A DNA stretch of 46,089 nt from an uncultured Holophagaceae bacterium (GCA_903880675.1 CAIRQL010000128.1:1-46089), one strand, 5' to 3'. Numbered from the stretch's first letter, positions 32,201 through 42,226 are shown. A program made the numbers and translations. The notes: generated by a model from the letters alone, not told the origin.

Positions 32201-35200
32201 TGAAGCTGTACACCGTGCCGCTGTTGAACTGGGACCAGGCGCCGTCGCTGTAGACATAGCCCTTGCCGGTGAGGGTGGCAAAGACCGCATCGTTGGCCGC
32301 CGGGGTGGCGCCCGACCAGGCACCGGCACTGTAGGTGGCGATCTGGTTGGCAGTGATGCCCCCGCCCCAGGCGGCGGTGGCGATGTAGCGGTCCCCACTG
32401 ATGGGAGAGCCCGGCGTGGTGTCGCTCATGGCCTTCACGGAAGGCCGCCACACCAGACCCGAGGTGCGGTCCATGACGTACTTCAGGGTGGCGGCATCCG
32501 TGTCGGCGGTGGGAGCAGCCAGGTTGGTGATCTTGTTGGTGGCCATGTTCAGGGCGCCCGTGGCGGACACGGTGCCATCGGCCTTGAGGTAGCCGGCGGT
32601 GGCATGGTTGCCGGTGGCGGCGGCGGCGGCGAAGGTGGTGAAATCCGCCCCGGCGAGGTAGCCGTCCTGGGAAGCAGAAGCCCGGTTGATGCCGAGGCTG
32701 CCGGTGGTGGTGACGGTGCCCGTGAGGGGGGCGGTGGTGGTGACGCTGGTGACGGTGCCGCTGCCCTTGGCGGTGAAGGTGGCCCAGTCAGAGGCGCTGA
32801 GGTAGCCGGCCTGGCCCGAGGCCGCGGCGGGCATGCTGAGGGCGGGCGTGGTGGTGCCGTTGGCCACGGTGATGGGGGCCCCGCCACTGACGCTGACGCT
32901 GGTGACGCCACCGGCCACGCTGCTGCCGGCCCGGAACCAGGCCGTGCCGTTGAACACCATCAGATCCTTGAGGTCCGTGTCATAGACCGCCAGACCCGTG
33001 GCTGGCTCGTAGATGGTGGTGCGCTGGCTGGTGGTCATGCGGGGCGGCAGGAAGCCCTTGTTGGTGCTGGTGAGGTCCAGGACGGCGCTGATGTCCGGGG
33101 CGCTGGTGCCCACGCCCACGGAGCCGGCGGTGCGGACCACATCCGCACCCACCGTCGTGAAGGGCGCAGCGCTCCAGGCCGGGAGGCCGGCGCCGCTGAC
33201 GGTGAGCACCTGGCCCGAGGTACCCACGGCGAGGCCCGCCACCGTATCGGCAGCGGAGGCATAGAGCAGGGCGCCGGCACTGACACTGCTCAGGCCCGTG
33301 CCGCCGTGGGTCGGGTCCACGACGCCGGTGACATTGGCGGCAGTGCCGGTGGTGCTCTGGTTCAGCAGGGGCACATCCCCTGCCTGGAGGGGGCCCAGCA
33401 CCACATTGGTGCCGTTACCGCGCAGGTACTGCCCGCTGGTGGTGCCACCAGCCAGGGCATTGAGGGCGGTCTGGGCCGTGGCGGCCCCGGTGCCGCCCTG
33501 GGCGATGGCCAGGGTGCCGGTGGTGATCTTGCTGGCGGCCAGGGCCGGGATATCGGTGGCGGCAAGGGCGCGGAAGGTGGGCGTGCCCGCGGCCCCGGCG
33601 GGGGCGGCGAGGACGGTGCCAGCGGTCTGGCTGGCCAGGGTGGCCGTGAGGGTGCCGGTGGTGGTGACCGGTGAGTTGGTGACGGTGAAGATGCCCGGCA
33701 GGTCCAGGCCCACGCTGGTGACGGACCCGGCGGTGTTGTCCACCCAGGAGAGGGTGCCGCTGCCGTTGGTGCGGAGCACCTGGCCGCTGGTGCCATCGGC
33801 GGCGGGCAGGGTGAAGGTGAGGCTGGCCGCCGGGGCGTCGGGCCCCTTGAGCGCGATGTAGGTGGGACCACTGACCGTGAGGCCCAGGAAGCGCAGCTCG
33901 CCGGTGTTGCCGGCACTGGCGCCGTAGGCCCCAAGCTGGAGCGCATTCTGCTGGTTGAGGCCGGTGAGGGCGGTGAGGTCGGTGTTGATGCCGGTCTTGG
34001 CGGCGGCCAGGTTGGTGCGGGCGCCAGCGGCGTCCGAGGCCCCGGTGCCACCGGAGGCCACGGGCAGGGTGCCCGTCACTTCGGTGGCCAGGTTCACGGC
34101 GGCGCCGTTGCCGGCCAGGGTGATGCGGCCCTGCTGATCCACGGTGAGGGTGGCCCGGGTGTAGCTGCCAGCAGTCACGGCCGTATCGGCCAGAGTCAGG
34201 GTGCCGGTGCCCGTGATGGGCCCGCCCGTGAGGCCGGTACCCGCGCTCACGCGGGTGACCGTGCCCACGGCGGTGCTCACTCCGAAGGGACCGGCCCAGG
34301 CATGGGCGTTGCCATCAAAGGCATAGAAGCCCGCGGTGCCATCGGTCTGGTAGACCAGCAGGCCCGTGGCCGGATTGCTGATGGCGGCCACCTGGGCGGC
34401 CATCATGCGCGGCACCAGCAGGCCCTTGGTGGTGCTGGAGAGCTCCAGCAAGGCGGTGCCATCGGGCGTCGCCGTACCCAGGCCCACGGCTCCGGCGGTG
34501 TAGACCGCATCGCTGCCGCTGAGGGTGAAGGGGCTGGCGCCGGCATCACCCCTGGGGCCCTGTTCGCCCTGGGCACCGTTTGCGCCCGTAGCACCCGTGG
34601 CGCCCGCGACGCCGGCAGTACCCGTGGCACCCGTGGCGCCGGTGGCGCCCGTGGCACCGCTGGCGCCAGTGGCGCCGTTGGCGCCCGTCGGTCCCTGGGA
34701 ACCCGCGGGCCCCTGGGCCCCGGCGGAGCCATTGGTGCCGCTGGCGCCGGCGGGGCCTTCCGGACCCTGGGCGCCTTGAGCGCCGGCCACGCCCTGGATG
34801 CCCTGGTTGCCCCGGGGCCCCACGATGCTGACGGAATGCTGGGGCCAGGCACCGCCATACTTGGGCCCGAAGATCATGTTGGTGGTGAGGTTCACGTAGA
34901 AGTCACCGTCCGAGCCGGTGCCGGCCGCGGGATCGCCCGTGCCGCTGAGAGCCGCCTGGCCGGCGATGAGGATCTGCCCATCGCTGCCGGAGTTGCCCTG
35001 GGGGCCAGTGGGCCCCGCCACACCCTGCTGGCCCTGGGAACCCGTGGCGCCGGTGAGGCCGTTGCTGCCGGCCACACCCTGGAGGCCCTGCTGACCCTGG
35101 ATGCCCTGCTGGCCCTGGGGCCCCACCATGCTCACGGAACCCGTGGGCCAGCTACCGCCAGCCTTGGGCCCGAAGATCATGTTGGTGGTGATGTTCACGT

Positions 35201-38200
35201 AGAAATCACCATCGGTGCCGGTGTCGCCCGAGGGATCACTGGTGCCGTTGAGGGCCGCCTTGCCCGCGATGAGGATCTCGCCGTTGCTGCCGGCCACGCC
35301 CTGGGGGCCCTGGATGCCGGAGGCGCCCTGGGAGCCCGAGGCGCCGCTCTGACCACTGGCGCCCACTGCGCCCTGGATGCCCTGCCCGCCCGTTTCGCCC
35401 GCTGGGCCCACGGGGCCCGCTGTGCCCTGGGACCCGGTGGCCCCAGTGATACCGGTCAGGCCGATGGCGCCGGTGGCGCCCACCAGGCCCTGGACGCCCG
35501 TGGGGCCCTGGGCCCCGGTGGACCCATTGGTGCCGTTGGCGCCGGCGGGCCCTTCCGGACCCTGGGCCCCCTGAGTGCCGACCACGCCTTGCTGGCCTTG
35601 GAGGCCCCGGGGCCCGACGATGCTGACGGAATTGGTGGGCCACGCACCGCCGACCTTGGGCCCAAAGATCATGTTGTTGGTGATGTTCACGTAGAAGTCA
35701 CCATCGGCCCCGGTGCCGGCCACGGGATCGCCCGCACCACTGAGGGCGGCCTTGCCGGCGATGAGGATCTGGCCGTCGCTGCCGGAGATGCCCTGGGGGC
35801 CCGTGGGGCCCGCCACGCCCTGCTGCCCCTGGGGGCCCGTGGCGCCGAGGAGACCCGTGCTGCCGGCCGCACCCTGGAGGCCCTGCTGGCCCTGATTGCC
35901 CTGCTGGCCCTGGGGGCCGACGATGCTGACGGAACCCGTGGGCCAGCTACCGCCTGCCTTGGGCCCGAAGATCATGTTGGTGGTGATGTTGACGTAGAAA
36001 TCGCCATCGGTGCCGGTCCCTGGGGCGGGATCCGAAGTGCCGTTGAGGGCCGCCTTGCCGGCGATGAGGATTTCGCCATTGCTGCCGGCCACGCCCTGGG
36101 GGCCCTGGATGCCGCTGGTTCCCTGAGCGCCGGTGGCGCCGTTCTGACCGCTGGTGCCAGCGGGGCCCTGAACGCCCTGCCCGCCCGTCTCGCCGGCGGA
36201 ACCCACGGGGCCCACCGCGCCCTGGGCCCCGGTGGCCCCAGTGGCGCCGGTCGCTCCAGTGGCCCCGTCAGTTCCTGCGAGGCCCTGCAGTCCTGTCTCA
36301 CCCTGAGCTCCGGTGACGCCCCGGGCACCGGTCACGCCCTGGGCGCCCGTCGCGCCGGTGGCGCCAGTCGCGCCCTGGGGGCCAGCCACGCCCTGGGATC
36401 CCACCGCGCCAGTGGCACCGGCGGCTCCTTCCGGCCCCTGGGCACCTTGGGTTCCCGCCACACCCTGAAGGCCCTGGAGACCCCGGGGCCCGATGATGCT
36501 GACGGAGTTCGTGGGCCACGCGCCACCGGCCTTGGGCCCAAAGATCATGTTGTTGGTGATGTTCACATAGAAATCGCCATCGGCCCCGGTGCCGGCCACG
36601 GGGTCAGCCGTGCCACTGAGAGCGGCCTTGCCAGCGATGAGGATCTCGCCATCGCTACCCGAAATGCCCTGGGGGCCCGTGGGGCCCGCCACGCCCTGCT
36701 GCCCCTGAGAGCCCGTGGCGCCGCTGAGGCCAGCGTTCCCGGTGATGCCCTGGAGGCCCTGCTGGCCCTGGAGGCCCTGCTGGCCCTGGGGGCCCACCAT
36801 GCTCACGGAACCCGTGGGCCAGCTACCGCCGGCCTTGGGCCCGAAGATCATGTTGGTGGTGGTGTTGACGTAGAAGTCGCCATCGGTGCCGGTCCCTGCA
36901 GCGGGATCGGCGCTGCCATTGAGGGCCGCCTTGCCGGCGATAAGGATTTCGCCATTGCTGCCGGCCACGCCCTGGGGGCCCTGGATGCCGCTGGCACCCT
37001 GGGCGCCGGTGGCACCGCTCAGACCGCTGGCACCCACCACGCCCTGGATGCCCTGCCCGCCTGTTTCACCGGCCGGGCCCACCGGGCCCACGGCCCCCTG
37101 CGCCCCGGTGGCGCCGTTGGCACCGGCCGGTCCCGCGATGCCCTGCGGTCCGGCCTGACCCTGTTGGCCCGTGGGGCCCTGGAGACCCGCCACGCCGCTG
37201 GCACCGGTGGCACCGGTGGTACCCGCCGGTCCCTGGGCGCCCTGGAGACCCTGCAGGCCCTGCAGGCCCCGGGGGCCCACGATGCTCACGGAGTTGGTGG
37301 GCCAGTTGCCGCCGGCCTTGGGGCCGAAGATCATGTTGGTGGTGGTGTTGACAAAGAAGTCGCCGTCCTCACCCGCGCCCGGCAGGGGATCCGCCGTGCC
37401 GTTGAGGGCCGCCTTGCCAGCGATGAGAATCTCGCCGGTGATGCCGGCCACGCCCTGGGGGCCCGTGAGGCCCGTGATGCCCTGGGGGCCTTCGGGGCCC
37501 GTGGCGCCGTTGATGCCGTTGCTGCCCGCGAAGCCCTGGGCGCCCTGGATGCCCTGGAGGCCCTGCTGGCCCTGGGGGCCCACGATGCTGACGGAACCCG
37601 CCGGCCAGCGACCGCCGGCCTTGGGGCCGAAGAGCATGTGGGTGAAGTTGTTGATGTAGAAGTCCCCGTCCGCCCCGATGCCGGAGCCCGGGTCGTTGCT
37701 GCCGCTAAGGGCCGCCTTGCCCGCAACCAGGCTTTCGCCATTGCTGCCAGCCGAGCCCTGGGGGCCCTGGACGCCCTGGGGGCCCTGGGCGCCGGTCTGA
37801 CCGTAGGAGCCTTCCGCACCCCGGGGTCCCGCCAGGCCCGCCAGGCCCGTGGAACCGACGATGCCCATGGAGCCCTGGGGGCCGCCAGCGCCGGTGGCGC
37901 CGGTGGGTCCGAGGGGGCCCTGCTCACCCTTGAGGCCCTGGGTGCCCTGAGGTCCAGCCAGACCCTGGGGGCCCGCCACACCGGCGACGCCTTCGACACC
38001 AGCGGATCCCGCTACGCCCTGAATGCCGCGGGGCCCCAAGGGGCCGACCATGCTCACCGTACCTGTGGGCCAGACGCCGGCCTTGGGTCCGTAGAACACA
38101 TTGGCGACCGTGTCGATGTAGAAGTCGCCGTCGATGCCAAGGGTGTTCGCTGGTGCGCCAGTGCCGTTGAGCACGGCCTTGCCCGCCACGATGGTCTGAC

Positions 38201-39833
38201 CGGCCACACCCTCCTGGCCCTGGGCACCTTCCTGGCCCTGGGGGCCCTGGGACCCCGTGAAGCCCTGCTGGCCCTGGAAGCCCTGGCTGCCCTGGGTGCC
38301 CTGGACGCCCTGCGTGCCCTGGGGTCCCGTGAGGCCACGGAGGCCCTGCTCACCCTGAGAGCCGGTATCGCCCTTGGTGCCAGTGGCGCCGGTGGCGCCC
38401 GCCGCGCCGGTATCGCCCTTGAGGCCCAGGGGGCCTTGGGGGCCCAGCGGTCCCTGGGGACCGGCCACGCCGGCCACGCCGGAGGCGCCGGTGAGACCGG
38501 CCACGCCCTGGGTGCCCTGGAAGCCCTGGAGGCCCTGCTGGCCCCGGGGGCCGACGATGCTCACCGAGTTAGTGGGCCAGGCGCCGGCAGCCTTGGGGCC
38601 AAAGATCATATTGGTGGCCGTGTTCACATAGAAGTCGCCGTCACTGCCGGTGCCGGCGGCGGGATCCGTCGCCCCATGCAGGGCCGCCTTGCCCGCGATC
38701 AGCACCTGGCCATCGCTGCCCATCACACCCTGGGGGCCCGTGGGCCCCGTGCTGCCCTGGATGCCCTGGGGGCCCGTGGCACCGGCCAGACCGTTGCTAC
38801 CCGCGATGCCCTGGGGCCCCTGGATGCCCTGGGTACCCACGCTGCCCTGGGGCCCCACCATGCTCACGGAGCCCGCCAGCCAGGCACCGTTGGTCTTGGG
38901 CCCAAAGATCATGTTGGTGCTGGTGTTCACATAGAAGTCACCCTCGCCGCCGACATTCGACGCCGGATCCGTGCCACCGCTCAGGGACGCGTTGCCCGCG
39001 ATGAGGACCTGCCCGTCATTGCCCTGGGCACCCTTGGGGCCCGTGACACCATTGGGGCCCTGGGGGCCCGTGGCACCCGTGATGCCGGCGGGGCCCCCGG
39101 GGCCAGCCGCGCCCGTCAGACCGATGGAGCCTGTCACGCCCGCAGGGCCCTGGGCCCCGGCGGTGCCGGCCACGCCCGAGAGGCCGGTGGGGCCGGTGAG
39201 ACCCGTCGCGCCAGTGGGGCCGGCGGGACCGCTGGGCCCCTGCGGCCCGGTGGCACCGGCCGTGCCCACCACGGAGGTCGGCACCCACTTGCCGCCGAGG
39301 AACACCAGGGCCTGCCCGTTGGAGGGCGCATTGGTGGTGAGGTCCAGGGGCGTGCCCTGCAGCTTCATCACCAGCGTCGTGTTCTGCGTGCCTGTGACAT
39401 CACCGGCAAAGGGGCCCGTCACTTCCCAGGCACTGCGGGCCTGGAAGGCGGGCACGATGTCGATGTCCGGTGTCAAGGCCAGGCCCGACAGCTTCACATG
39501 CAGCTTCAGCCCCGCCTTGCCCAGCAAGGTCACTGGCAGCGCTGGCATCCCCGTGGCGCCCAGCACCACGGCGTAGAGGCCCTCGTTCACGGTGAGGGTG
39601 AGGTTCCCCGAGGCCCACTGTTCGACCCCGGCGCTGTCGAGGATGGAGAACGCGAAGACGCGCGCCCCATTGGCCGCCGCCGCCCCTTCCATGAGCCGCC
39701 CCTGGTAAGCCAGGGTCGGCGTCGGCGCCACATCCGCCGCCGCAGCGAGCGGCGCGTCCTGGGCCTTCAGCAGCGGCATCGGTGCGCAGGCAACGAGGGC
39801 GGCGATGGTGGGGGTGAGGAATGAGTGGCGCAT
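22869..39833 (-). CDS. Giant collagen-like fibre protein 1 (5,654 aa) with Peptidase_S74 chaperone
   Basis: The ATG at 39833 follows GGAGGTCCC. Residues 1-24 are a signal peptide (LLKAQDA cleavage region). Residues 36-186 are the N-terminal beta domain ([35 protein letters not shown]). Residues about 190-1765 are Gly-X-Y with 11 GDFY modules. Residues about 1770-5530 hold [19 protein letters not shown] and SLTGTVPVA-type tail-fibre-like segments, blocks of 17-residue YadA-head-like repeats and repeated [20 protein letters not shown] units. Residues 5531-5654 are a Peptidase_S74 intramolecular-chaperone domain with a coiled-coil end. This makes a trimeric, self-processing fibre likely (family knowledge plus inference). 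No outer-membrane anchor, RTX or sortase signal is seen, so the secretion and attachment route is open. Cysteine appears only in the signal peptide on my reading. It is followed by its paralogue giant 2. Confidence 0.9.
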   Translation of the reverse strand: MRHSFLTPTIAALVACAPMPLLKAQDAPLAAAADVAPTPTLAYQGRLMEGAAAANGARVFAFSILDSAGVEQWASGNLTLTVNEGLYAVVLGATGMPALPVTLLGKAGLKLHVKLSGLALTPDIDIVPAFQARSAWEVTGPFAGDVTGTQNTTLVMKLQGTPLDLTTNAPSNGQALVFLGGKWVPTSVVGTAGATGPQGPSGPAGPTGATGLTGPTGLSGVAGTAGAQGPAGVTGSIGLTGAAGPGGPAGITGATGPQGPNGVTGPKGAQGNDGQVLIAGNASLSGGTDPASNVGGEGDFYVNTSTNMIFGPKTNGAWLAGSVSMVGPQGSVGTQGIQGPQGIAGSNGLAGATGPQGIQGSTGPTGPQGVMGSDGQVLIAGKAALHGATDPAAGTGSDGDFYVNTATNMIFGPKAAGAWPTNSVSIVGPRGQQGLQGFQGTQGVAGLTGASGVAGVAGPQGPLGPQGPLGLKGDTGAAGATGATGTKGDTGSQGEQGLRGLTGPQGTQGVQGTQGSQGFQGQQGFTGSQGPQGQEGAQGQEGVAGQTIVAGKAVLNGTGAPANTLGIDGDFYIDTVANVFYGPKAGVWPTGTVSMVGPLGPRGIQGVAGSAGVEGVAGVAGPQGLAGPQGTQGLKGEQGPLGPTGATGAGGPQGSMGIVGSTGLAGLAGPRGAEGSYGQTGAQGPQGVQGPQGSAGSNGESLVAGKAALSGSNDPGSGIGADGDFYINNFTHMLFGPKAGGRWPAGSVSIVGPQGQQGLQGIQGAQGFAGSNGINGATGPEGPQGITGLTGPQGVAGITGEILIAGKAALNGTADPLPGAGEDGDFFVNTTTNMIFGPKAGGNWPTNSVSIVGPRGLQGLQGLQGAQGPAGTTGATGASGVAGLQGPTGQQGQAGPQGIAGPAGANGATGAQGAVGPVGPAGETGGQGIQGVVGASGLSGATGAQGASGIQGPQGVAGSNGEILIAGKAALNGSADPAAGTGTDGDFYVNTTTNMIFGPKAGGSWPTGSVSMVGPQGQQGLQGQQGLQGITGNAGLSGATGSQGQQGVAGPTGPQGISGSDGEILIAGKAALSGTADPVAGTGADGDFYVNITNNMIFGPKAGGAWPTNSVSIIGPRGLQGLQGVAGTQGAQGPEGAAGATGAVGSQGVAGPQGATGATGATGAQGVTGARGVTGAQGETGLQGLAGTDGATGATGATGATGAQGAVGPVGSAGETGGQGVQGPAGTSGQNGATGAQGTSGIQGPQGVAGSNGEILIAGKAALNGTSDPAPGTGTDGDFYVNITTNMIFGPKAGGSWPTGSVSIVGPQGQQGNQGQQGLQGAAGSTGLLGATGPQGQQGVAGPTGPQGISGSDGQILIAGKAALSGAGDPVAGTGADGDFYVNITNNMIFGPKVGGAWPTNSVSIVGPRGLQGQQGVVGTQGAQGPEGPAGANGTNGSTGAQGPTGVQGLVGATGAIGLTGITGATGSQGTAGPVGPAGETGGQGIQGAVGASGQSGASGSQGASGIQGPQGVAGSNGEILIAGKAALNGTSDPSGDTGTDGDFYVNITTNMIFGPKAGGSWPTGSVSMVGPQGQQGIQGQQGLQGVAGSNGLTGATGSQGQQGVAGPTGPQGNSGSDGQILIAGQAALSGTGDPAAGTGSDGDFYVNLTTNMIFGPKYGGAWPQHSVSIVGPRGNQGIQGVAGAQGAQGPEGPAGASGTNGSAGAQGPAGSQGPTGANGATGASGATGATGATGATGTAGVAGATGATGANGAQGEQGPRGDAGASPFTLSGSDAVYTAGAVGLGTATPDGTALLELSSTTKGLLVPRMMAAQVAAISNPATGLLVYQTDGTAGFYAFDGNAHAWAGPFGVSTAVGTVTRVSAGTGLTGGPITGTGTLTLADTAVTAGSYTRATLTVDQQGRITLAGNGAAVNLATEVTGTLPVASGGTGASDAAGARTNLAAAKTGINTDLTALTGLNQQNALQLGAYGASAGNTGELRFLGLTVSGPTYIALKGPDAPAASLTFTLPAADGTSGQVLRTNGSGTLSWVDNTAGSVTSVGLDLPGIFTVTNSPVTTTGTLTATLASQTAGTVLAAPAGAAGTPTFRALAATDIPALAASKITTGTLAIAQGGTGAATAQTALNALAGGTTSGQYLRGNGTNVVLGPLQAGDVPLLNQSTTGTAANVTGVVDPTHGGTGLSSVSAGALLYASAADTVAGLAVGTSGQVLTVSGAGLPAWSAAPFTTVGADVVRTAGSVGVGTSAPDISAVLDLTSTNKGFLPPRMTTSQRTTIYEPATGLAVYDTDLKDLMVFNGTAWFRAGSSVAGGVTSVSVSGGAPITVANGTTTPALSMPAAASGQAGYLSASDWATFTAKGSGTVTSVTTTAPLTGTVTTTGSLGINRASASQDGYLAGADFTTFAAAAATGNHATAGYLKADGTVSATGALNMATNKITNLAAPTADTDAATLKYVMDRTSGLVWRPSVKAMSDTTPGSPISGDRYIATAAWGGGITANQIATYSAGAWSGATPAANDAVFATLTGKGYVYSDGAWSQFNSGTVYSFNGGLSETSGAVSLAASGVTATNLASASVTAAKLHQMGATANQVLAWSGSAWVPVSPAAGTVTGVTASAPLTVTSGNTAPVISLTGTVPVTNGGTGATDAAGARTNLGLGSLATKTAIALGTEATGTLAVANGGTGAAGTLTGYVKGNGASAMTASSSLPGADISGNISGSAANVTGVVAAANGGTGLSTLGSNGQVLTSTGSAIVWSTAPSGPWTSNANGIGSSQNVGIKTAASASYALSVVGNVNVDAASAVSIGGTKVLQTPTTGGASGNLSVGNGGTNGMGSNNTLAGLEAGTGLQTGSSNTFVGHQAGATNSTGSKNTALGKGALQNADTSQTGDSENIAVGYLAGNTLTNGSQNIYLGHAGAATESNTLRLGTAGSQTKAFLAGVTGVTPAGTTLPVVIDANGQLGTGGGIAAAALSGVVAPASGGTGLASYTTGDLLYASGATTLSKLNAAATGNVLLAKGTGTAPAWGQVDLTTAVTGTLPVASGGTGQTSLSGLSTAMGLGTAAILNTGTAAGNVVKLDGSAKLPAVDGSQLTNVIGSVVSDAYFNTKGGTGAMASLSNAAAWSANTALGYQALTASNRAEHSTAIGHQALAGSTYSIDNVAIGQGAMQFPTSANSHSNTAIGVLALSNAALSGVTNALYGKNVAIGRWTMQYAGGGSNVAVGSEALTQTSGSYNIALGASSGAYITTGSYNLDLAHLGVAGDTNTIRIGTPLDATYTPNTGHNRTFIAGIRGVNTLTGTQTVVIDANGQLGSVTSAGGGIGTVTSVTASSPLAVATGTTTPVITLGTVPVNYGGTGATSDTGARANLLAAKSGANSDLTSLTGLTTALSAPQGGTGQASYIVGDLLYASSTTALSKLADVAAGNALLSGGTSAAPAWGKLGLTTHVSGTLPVANGGTGAISLTGYVQGTGTTAMTAATTIPGTDISGNISGNAANVTGTVAIGNGGTGATSALAARANLGLTLGTAAGNVVQLDGSAKLPAVDGSLLTNINALISSTGGNTKAGYLALSGLTSGIYNSALGDHALTSNTTGAYNSALGFQALTSNTSGSGNAAVGNNALQYNTTAANNAAMGATALLNNTTGAYNAGLGYGALQQNTTGSNNIAVGYLAGNQLSGNHNIAIGHQGVTADTNTLRLGTAPSGTGVAMTGQNKTFIAGITGVTPAGPSPMIVVIDANGQLGTAAAGTTGTVTSVTATSGGPITVATGTTTPVITLGTVPLTLGGTGATTATAARSNLLAAGSGANSDITSLTNLTTALSLAQGGTGATTALAARTNLLPTQTNNSGKVLTTNATDVAWTTLTGSQWTTSGSDISYTSGKVGLGTTAPKATLDAKSATGEFLLGNNTAGSTVGQSAKLLLSPIPWFDTRWNQVPAIAGILEDSNVPYSGLAFYTYNGVSSVEKVRINSQGKVGIGTTTPVYKLDVVGDVNISTGSSFRINGVAVGTGTVTSVTGATGGPITVATGTTTPVITLGTVPVTLGGTGATTLTGYVKGAGTTAMTAVATIPLTDGGTGATTAAGALTNLGITFGTAANNVVQLNASAKLPAVDGSLLTNLTAGVGSDANFNTKGGTGALAVVSTGKYNTAVGYQAMKGTTTSYGSSAFGYLALASTNGGGGNEAFGSAALSANTDGYSNQAFGTGALTSNTTGSNNAAFGRGSLMSATTAYSNTAVGVSTMWRNIIGKENAAFGHSALSENYGNYNSAFGFQAMYQNTTASGNSAFGYQALWGNSDKPQNSAFGYQSQYAVAGAFNSSFGYQALYGGGPDAINNSAFGNQAMGSTSTSVTGSNNTAMGSKALLAVTAGSDNVAVGYNALAAVTTGGTNVAVGSSALAVASRPARNAAFGHGTLSKAVSSTSNSAFGFQALGAPSGNTSGDYNAAFGDSALTANYGTSNAAFGSMAMWNNLGGGMNVAMGSYALAANTTGQGNIALGFYAGASLTTGSYNIVIGNDYDAAAGEANTLRLGKAYNTGTTPASGQSRTFIAGIRGVSSLTGTQTVVIDANGQLGSVASSTAAGTVTSVNLAGGTTGLTATGGPITSSGTLTLGGTLAIANGGTGATTAAGALTNLGITLGTAANNVIQLDASAKLPAVDGSQLTGILATSLGSDSNKNIKIGTGAMEQAGGVDMNNNIALGYMTLRVNRASYNTAVGSEALEKNGQSYHNTALGYKALYSNEGLGMNTGIGSWALMMNTTGTNNVAVGMGTLYNVAFGSNNTAVGKGAGNQLTTGSQNIAVGESAGAAWTTGSNNIAIGHVGVAAEANTMRIGYPWQVANSSGTGRTFIYGITGVTPEGTTLKSVVINENGQLGTAASAGMAASSLTGVVAAANGGTGQSSYTAGDLLYASGTTTLSRLTATATGNALLAGGAGAAPTWGKVGLTTHVTGILPAASGGTGVGTLADLALAMSLKSAAKLDAGTLAGNVVQLDPTTGKLPGVDGSLLTNVKASVGSDATYSTRAGTSALAANTGSNNTAIGYQAMTNNGAGIMNSALGAITLFSNTTGSSNVAIGDSALYSNTTGTSNTAIGRRSLINNNSGNYNTAVGQAALAAVNTGTYNIALGLGAGSLLTTGSYNIAIGNDGVAAEANTVRIGTTAVGSGATMTGQAKTFIAGIRGVSTLTGTQAVVIDANGQLGSVAASAGSGTVTSVTATAPLTVTTGTTTPAISLGTVPVTLGGTGTATAPTAGGVIYAASASAYAATAAGTAGQVLTSNGASAPTWATPAAGGGSTASDATFNTKVGTGALQANTGSYNSAVGKDALLSNTTGYGNSAMGANALYYNTTGTFNSAMGMSALSANTTGSSNSAMGLSALQANTTGTANSAVGSIALLGNTTGSYNSAVGMQALSANTTGSYNSAVGMNALQSNTTGYNNSAMGWNALQPNTTGYQNSAMGLNALASNTTGSNNIGVGYQAGVSLTTGNYNIAIGHLGVAAEANTIRIGTTASGSGAAMTGQAKTFIAGIRGTTLTGGIAVYIDANGQIGTTSSSQRFKENIQPMADLSSRIFNLRPVTFSYKAEYGGGGQQYGLIAEEVDQVIPEMTVRDKDGQIETVAYQMLPPMLLNEAQKQHKAIEALQAENQALKAENQATKAKLEALQAQVAEILAKLGK
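23490..23960 (-). repeat. 51-bp tandem repeats, about nine units, at the end of giant 1
   Basis: In-frame copies of a 51-bp unit encode NTTGxxNSAxGxxALxx (for example [39 protein letters not shown]). Neighbouring units are nearly identical at DNA level, so the block looks recently amplified and could vary in copy number. Other YadA-head-like blocks in this gene lie at about 24440-24800, 25440-25810, 28800-29170, 30080-30520 and 31090-31350. Confidence 0.8.
26345..27440 (-). repeat. Large block of about 20 YadA-head-like units inside giant 1
   Basis: This is a run of diverged 17- to 20-residue units such as [25 protein letters not shown] and [13 protein letters not shown], with occasional insertions ([16 protein letters not shown]). 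Divergence between units is higher than in the block at 23490-23960, suggesting it is older. It ends with a [25 protein letters not shown] and FIAGIRGVS unit, as the other blocks do. Confidence 0.7.
34540..39265 (-). repeat. Collagen-like Gly-X-Y region of giant 1 with 11 GDFY modules
   Basis: Gly-X-Y triplets are interrupted by 11 modules of the type [29 protein letters not shown]. The cores lie at 38931, 38628, 38118, 37656, 37353, 36870, 36567, 35994, 35691, 35199 and 34896. Five of the ten intervals are exactly 303 bp; the others are 510, 462, 483, 573 and 492 bp. In general modules ending [12 protein letters not shown] are followed by the short interval, and modules ending [12 protein letters not shown] by the long one, so the region is built from two-module super-repeats. 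Confidence 0.9.
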
Positions 39834-39854
39834 GGGACCTCCAGGTGCTGATCA

Positions 39855-39871
39855 GATTTGCTGCGCAAATC
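39855..39871. other. Perfect 7-bp hairpin (TGC loop) upstream of giant 1
   Basis: GATTTGC, loop TGC and GCAAATC form a hairpin 22 bp before the giant 1 start, just upstream of its Shine-Dalgarno. It shares loop and relative position with the longer hairpin before giant 2. On the minus strand a T-run precedes the hairpin rather than following it, so it is not a terminator for the lipoprotein gene. Confidence 0.45.
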
Positions 39872-39910
39872 CGATTGAAAAAAGCTGGTTGGTGTTCTGC
39901 CTAGCCGTGC

Positions 39911-39950
39911 GTTCTTGCTTTTCTTCGTGTCTTCGTGGTGATCCGTTTTT
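39911..39950. repeat. CTTCGTGTCTTCGTGG intergenic motif
   Basis: TTTTCTTCGTGTCTTCGTGG lies between the lipoprotein stop and giant 1. It matches in kind the sequences at 22762-22784 and 46014-46060. In the minus-strand sense it reads as ACCACGAAGACACGAAG, directly after a stop codon. Confidence 0.45.
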
Positions 39951-39960
39951 TAGAAGCCAC

Positions 39961-40479
39961 CTACTTAGGCGGCTCGAACCCATGCCGCACTTTGATCGTT
40001 GGATCCCCCACCACGGTGACGTTGACGGCGGGGATGCTCTCGCCCACCACGGGGGAGTTGCCGATCGCAGTGCCGGTCACGACCTGGGTGGTGCCGGAGG
40101 CCTGGACGAAGTTGGGCGTGGTCACAGCGGCGGGTGGCGCGGGCAGGATGGTGACATTGGCGCTGGCGGTGTAGCGCACATCCTGGCTCCACACGGCGTA
40201 GAGGACGCAGGTGCCGGTTGTGGCGCCGGCTGTGAACAGGCCACTGGAGGTGATGGTCCCGGCGCTGGCGGGCAGCACCGACCACTGGGTCTGGTTGCCC
40301 CAGGGGGTGCTGGCCACGAACTGCAGGCTCTGACCCACGGCCAGGGACCCGGTGCCCGGGGTAATGGTCATGGTCCAGTTGACCGTGGCCACATGGTCGC
40401 CCGAGTGCGAGGAGCCGCTCCAGCAGCCCAGCATGAGGACCAGTGAGGTGGCGCAGAGGAGTCGTAACAGCGTCGTCAT
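39961..40479 (-). CDS. Small Ig-like lipoprotein
   Basis: A 172-residue protein with a lipoprotein signal peptide; the lipobox LMLGC puts the lipidated Cys at 19. The body (about 32-112) is an Ig-like (Big-type) beta domain, with TITPGTGSLAVGQSLQFVAS and SAGTITSSGLFTAGATTG. A second beta-rich stretch extends to the C-terminus (VVGESIPAVNVTVVGDPTIK). GGGAGGCGCC in the 9-bp gap after the barrel gene is its ribosome-binding site, so it is almost certainly co-transcribed with that gene. It could be an outer-membrane anchor or adaptor for the giant fibres (inference). Confidence 0.75.
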   Translation of the reverse strand: MTTLLRLLCATSLVLMLGCWSGSSHSGDHVATVNWTMTITPGTGSLAVGQSLQFVASTPWGNQTQWSVLPASAGTITSSGLFTAGATTGTCVLYAVWSQDVRYTASANVTILPAPPAAVTTPNFVQASGTTQVVTGTAIGNSPVVGESIPAVNVTVVGDPTIKVRHGFEPPK

Positions 40480-40488
40480 GGCGCCTCC

Positions 40489-41097
40489 CTAGAAGTGCCA
40501 GAGGAAGTTAAGGGTCATCGTGCGGGTCGGCAGGTTCTCGTAGCCGTAGTGGCTGGCCACCAGGCGCAGCTCAGCCTCCCGCTGGCGGTCCCAGCGGTAG
40601 GTGCCCGCGAGGCTCAGGGCCTGCCGGGTCCAGCTGCTGGCGCCTGAGGGCGCGAAGCGGCCCGTGGTCCGTTCCAGCCGGTTGCTGCTGTCCACGGTCC
40701 AGCGGATCCAAGCCAAGCCAGGGGCCACCGACCAGCGCTCACCCAGCCAGGGCATGTGCAGGAGGTAGTCAGCGCCGAGGCTCTCGGACTTCACCCGGGT
40801 GCGAATCTCCTGGGTCAGACCACCACTCGTGGCGGACTGGGTGCCTACCCCGTACCAGGCCAGGTCCAGGCGCGAGCGCAGGGTCTGCCCTGGAGCGAAC
40901 GTCCAGTCGCGGTGCCCACCCAGGGTGAGGTTCAGGTTCGAGCCCACGGTGGTGCTCAGGTCGCTGCCGAGGGCCCCCGAAATTCCCGCCTGCACGCCCC
41001 AGCCGGACGGGTCAGGCGGACCCAGGCCCCAGGCGGCAGTCGTACCCAGCAAGGCCCAGGCAAGGGTGGCACCAGTGATAAAAGTCCAGATTCTCAT
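40489..41097 (-). CDS. Outer-membrane beta-barrel-like protein
   Basis: A 202-residue protein with a signal peptide (about 1-24, ending TTAAWGLG). A run of alternating polar/hydrophobic strands follows (SNLNLTLGGHRDWTFAPG, RSRLDLAWYGVG, SLGADYLLHMPWLG, LSLAGTYRW, AELRLVASHYGYEN). It ends in an aromatic strand, MTLNFLWHF, with terminal Phe as in BAM substrates. The size suits an 8- to 10-strand barrel. It is the first gene after the repeat-containing regulatory block at 41143-41180 and leads the structural genes of the locus. A direct role as export pore is unlikely at this size; a surface anchor or assembly factor is possible. Confidence 0.7.
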   Translation of the reverse strand: MRIWTFITGATLAWALLGTTAAWGLGPPDPSGWGVQAGISGALGSDLSTTVGSNLNLTLGGHRDWTFAPGQTLRSRLDLAWYGVGTQSATSGGLTQEIRTRVKSESLGADYLLHMPWLGERWSVAPGLAWIRWTVDSSNRLERTTGRFAPSGASSWTRQALSLAGTYRWDRQREAELRLVASHYGYENLPTRTMTLNFLWHF

Positions 41098-41142
41098 CTG
41101 GCCAAATTCACACCTTTATCCTTGTGGGGCCAAGGAAACCCG

Positions 41143-41180
41143 CCAACACTTCCTGACCATTCCTGACAATTCCTGACACT
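41143..41180 (-). promoter_or_regulatory. Direct-repeat element A (three GTCAGGAA boxes, 10-bp spacing)
   Basis: Read on the minus strand, three exact GTCAGGAA boxes start 10 bp apart, then GTGTTGG. The block ends 46 bp before the barrel-protein ATG. It aligns without gaps to element B at 42312-42349, with 32 of 38 bases identical; weaker similarity goes on for about 15 more bases toward each gene. OmpR-family regulators bind direct repeats with about this spacing, and two such regulators are encoded next door. Binding is inferred. Confidence 0.65.
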
Positions 41181-41268
41181 CTTGGGAACTAAGGGCTCAG
41201 AGCCGCACTTGGGATGCAAAACCCCGTTCTTTTTCTGCGGTGTTCGTTTGAGGTTTTCACTTACCCGC

Positions 41269-41490
41269 TCAGCCTGCTGGGGCAGTCTCGCCAGGACTGC
41301 GACCGTCTTGGCGGCCAGGGCCTAAGGACTCAAGGCGATCCCAGGGGAGCACCTGAACGCCGCTGCGGACCTGCGGCTGGTCGCCGCCGTAGACCAGCCT
41401 TGGTGGAGGTGCAGCTTCATCACCTCCGAGGCCACCCAGCTCTCGAAGATCGCACCCCGCAGAGGGTGAGTCTCCAGCTGGTGTGGCCCG
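41269..41490 (-). pseudogene. Relic of a DUF4143 (AAA_14-type) ATPase gene
   Basis: The 400-bp gap between the second regulator and the barrel gene hides two pieces of a known family on the minus strand. The first, PHQLETHPLRGAIFESWVAS then EVMKLHLHQG (from about 41487 to 41394), is the DUF4143 region. The second, in another frame, is LVYGGDQPQVRSGVQVLPWD then RL, to a TGA at 41269; this matches the usual C-terminal end. About 60-70 residues between them are missing, and the N-terminal ATPase domain is absent. So this is a decayed fragment left after deletion. Confidence 0.6.
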
Positions 41491-41503
41491 AATCCCCCTT
41501 GCC

Positions 41504-42226
41504 TCAGGGGCGCAGCCAGAGGGGGGCGCGGAAGGCGTAGCCGACGCCGTGGCTGGCCTGGATGGGCAGGGGGTCCGCCCCCTTCACCTGGCGCACCTTG
41601 CTGCGGAGGCGGCTGATCTGCGTCTCCAGGCGCTGCATGGCCGGCAGGTCCTGGGGCTGCTCGAGGTTCTGCAGCAGGGCCGAGCGGGCCACCACCTCCC
41701 CCGGATTGAGGGCCAGCAGCTGCAGCAGGCGCAGCTCCGTGGTGGTGAGGGACACGTGCTGGCCCGTGGGCAGACCCAGGGTGGAGTGCAGGGCGTCCAG
41801 GCTGTAGGCGCTTTGGGTGGGGCCGGCCGCCTGCCGCACCCGCTGGTGGAGGTTGCGGATGGCCCCGGCCAGCTCCCGGAGGTCCACGGGCTTCACGAAG
41901 TAGACATCGGCGCCGTCCTGCATCCCTTCGAGCCGGTCATCCAAGGTGCCCCGGGCGGTGAGCATGATGATCCCCAGGGGTGGGTTGCCCGGGGCGGACA
42001 GTCGGCGCGCGATGGCCAGGCCGTTCTCGCCCGGCAGGCCGATATCGAGCACCACCACCGAGGGCCGCTGGCGCTGGAGCTCTGCGTCCAGCGCGACGCC
42101 GTCGGCCACGGCCCTGGCGTCAATGCCGAAATAGGCGAGGCCTGTCACCAGGATGGCCCGCAGCTCGGCCTCGTCCTCGCAGATGAGGAGCGGGATGCGG
42201 TCAGTGGGGCTCGAAGGAGGAGGCAT
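41504..42226 (-). CDS. OmpR-type response regulator (second of the pair)
   Basis: A 240-residue protein from ATG 42226. The receiver domain (about 11-127) has the acidic pair at E17/D18, the phospho-acceptor Asp61 (SVVVLDIGLPG), Thr90 and Lys112 (YFVKP). A winged-helix Trans_reg_C domain (about 140-235) ends in ASHGVGYAFRAPLWLRP. The frame also allows a TTG start at 42274, adding 16 residues. I prefer the ATG because the extra residues look unrelated, although neither start has a strong ribosome-binding site. It is closely similar along its length to the regulator at 44340-45116. Direct-repeat element B lies upstream, which suggests autoregulation. Confidence 0.85.
   Translation of the reverse strand: MPPPSSPTDRIPLLICEDEAELRAILVTGLAYFGIDARAVADGVALDAELQRQRPSVVVLDIGLPGENGLAIARRLSAPGNPPLGIIMLTARGTLDDRLEGMQDGADVYFVKPVDLRELAGAIRNLHQRVRQAAGPTQSAYSLDALHSTLGLPTGQHVSLTTTELRLLQLLALNPGEVVARSALLQNLEQPQDLPAMQRLETQISRLRSKVRQVKGADPLPIQASHGVGYAFRAPLWLRP

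Noticed and set aside
34302-39824. Plus-strand open frame of 1,840 codons opposite the giant 1 collagen region
   Set aside because: It mirrors the Gly-X-Y codons (rich in Gly, Ala, Leu and His from GGC/GCC complements), has no ribosome-binding site or recognisable domain, and the minus-strand frame has a signal peptide and known domains. The same holds for the plus-strand frames at 16118-20290, 5366-7123, 7685-9853, 12290-13930 and 31110-33674.
3066-39833. Prophage tail region, given the tail-fibre-like and S74 domains
   Set aside because: No other phage gene (portal, terminase, tape measure, integrase) is present. The proteins have Sec signal peptides, and a two-component system and a lipoprotein belong to the locus.
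5396-39833. Trimeric autotransporter (type V secretion) because of the YadA-like head repeats
   Set aside because: Neither giant has a C-terminal YadA anchor barrel; one ends in S74 plus coiled coil, the other in a tail-tip-like beta domain.
41400-41430. GGAGGTG/CACCTCC hairpin as an operator
   Set aside because: It lies within the codons of the DUF4143 relic, and no second copy was seen.
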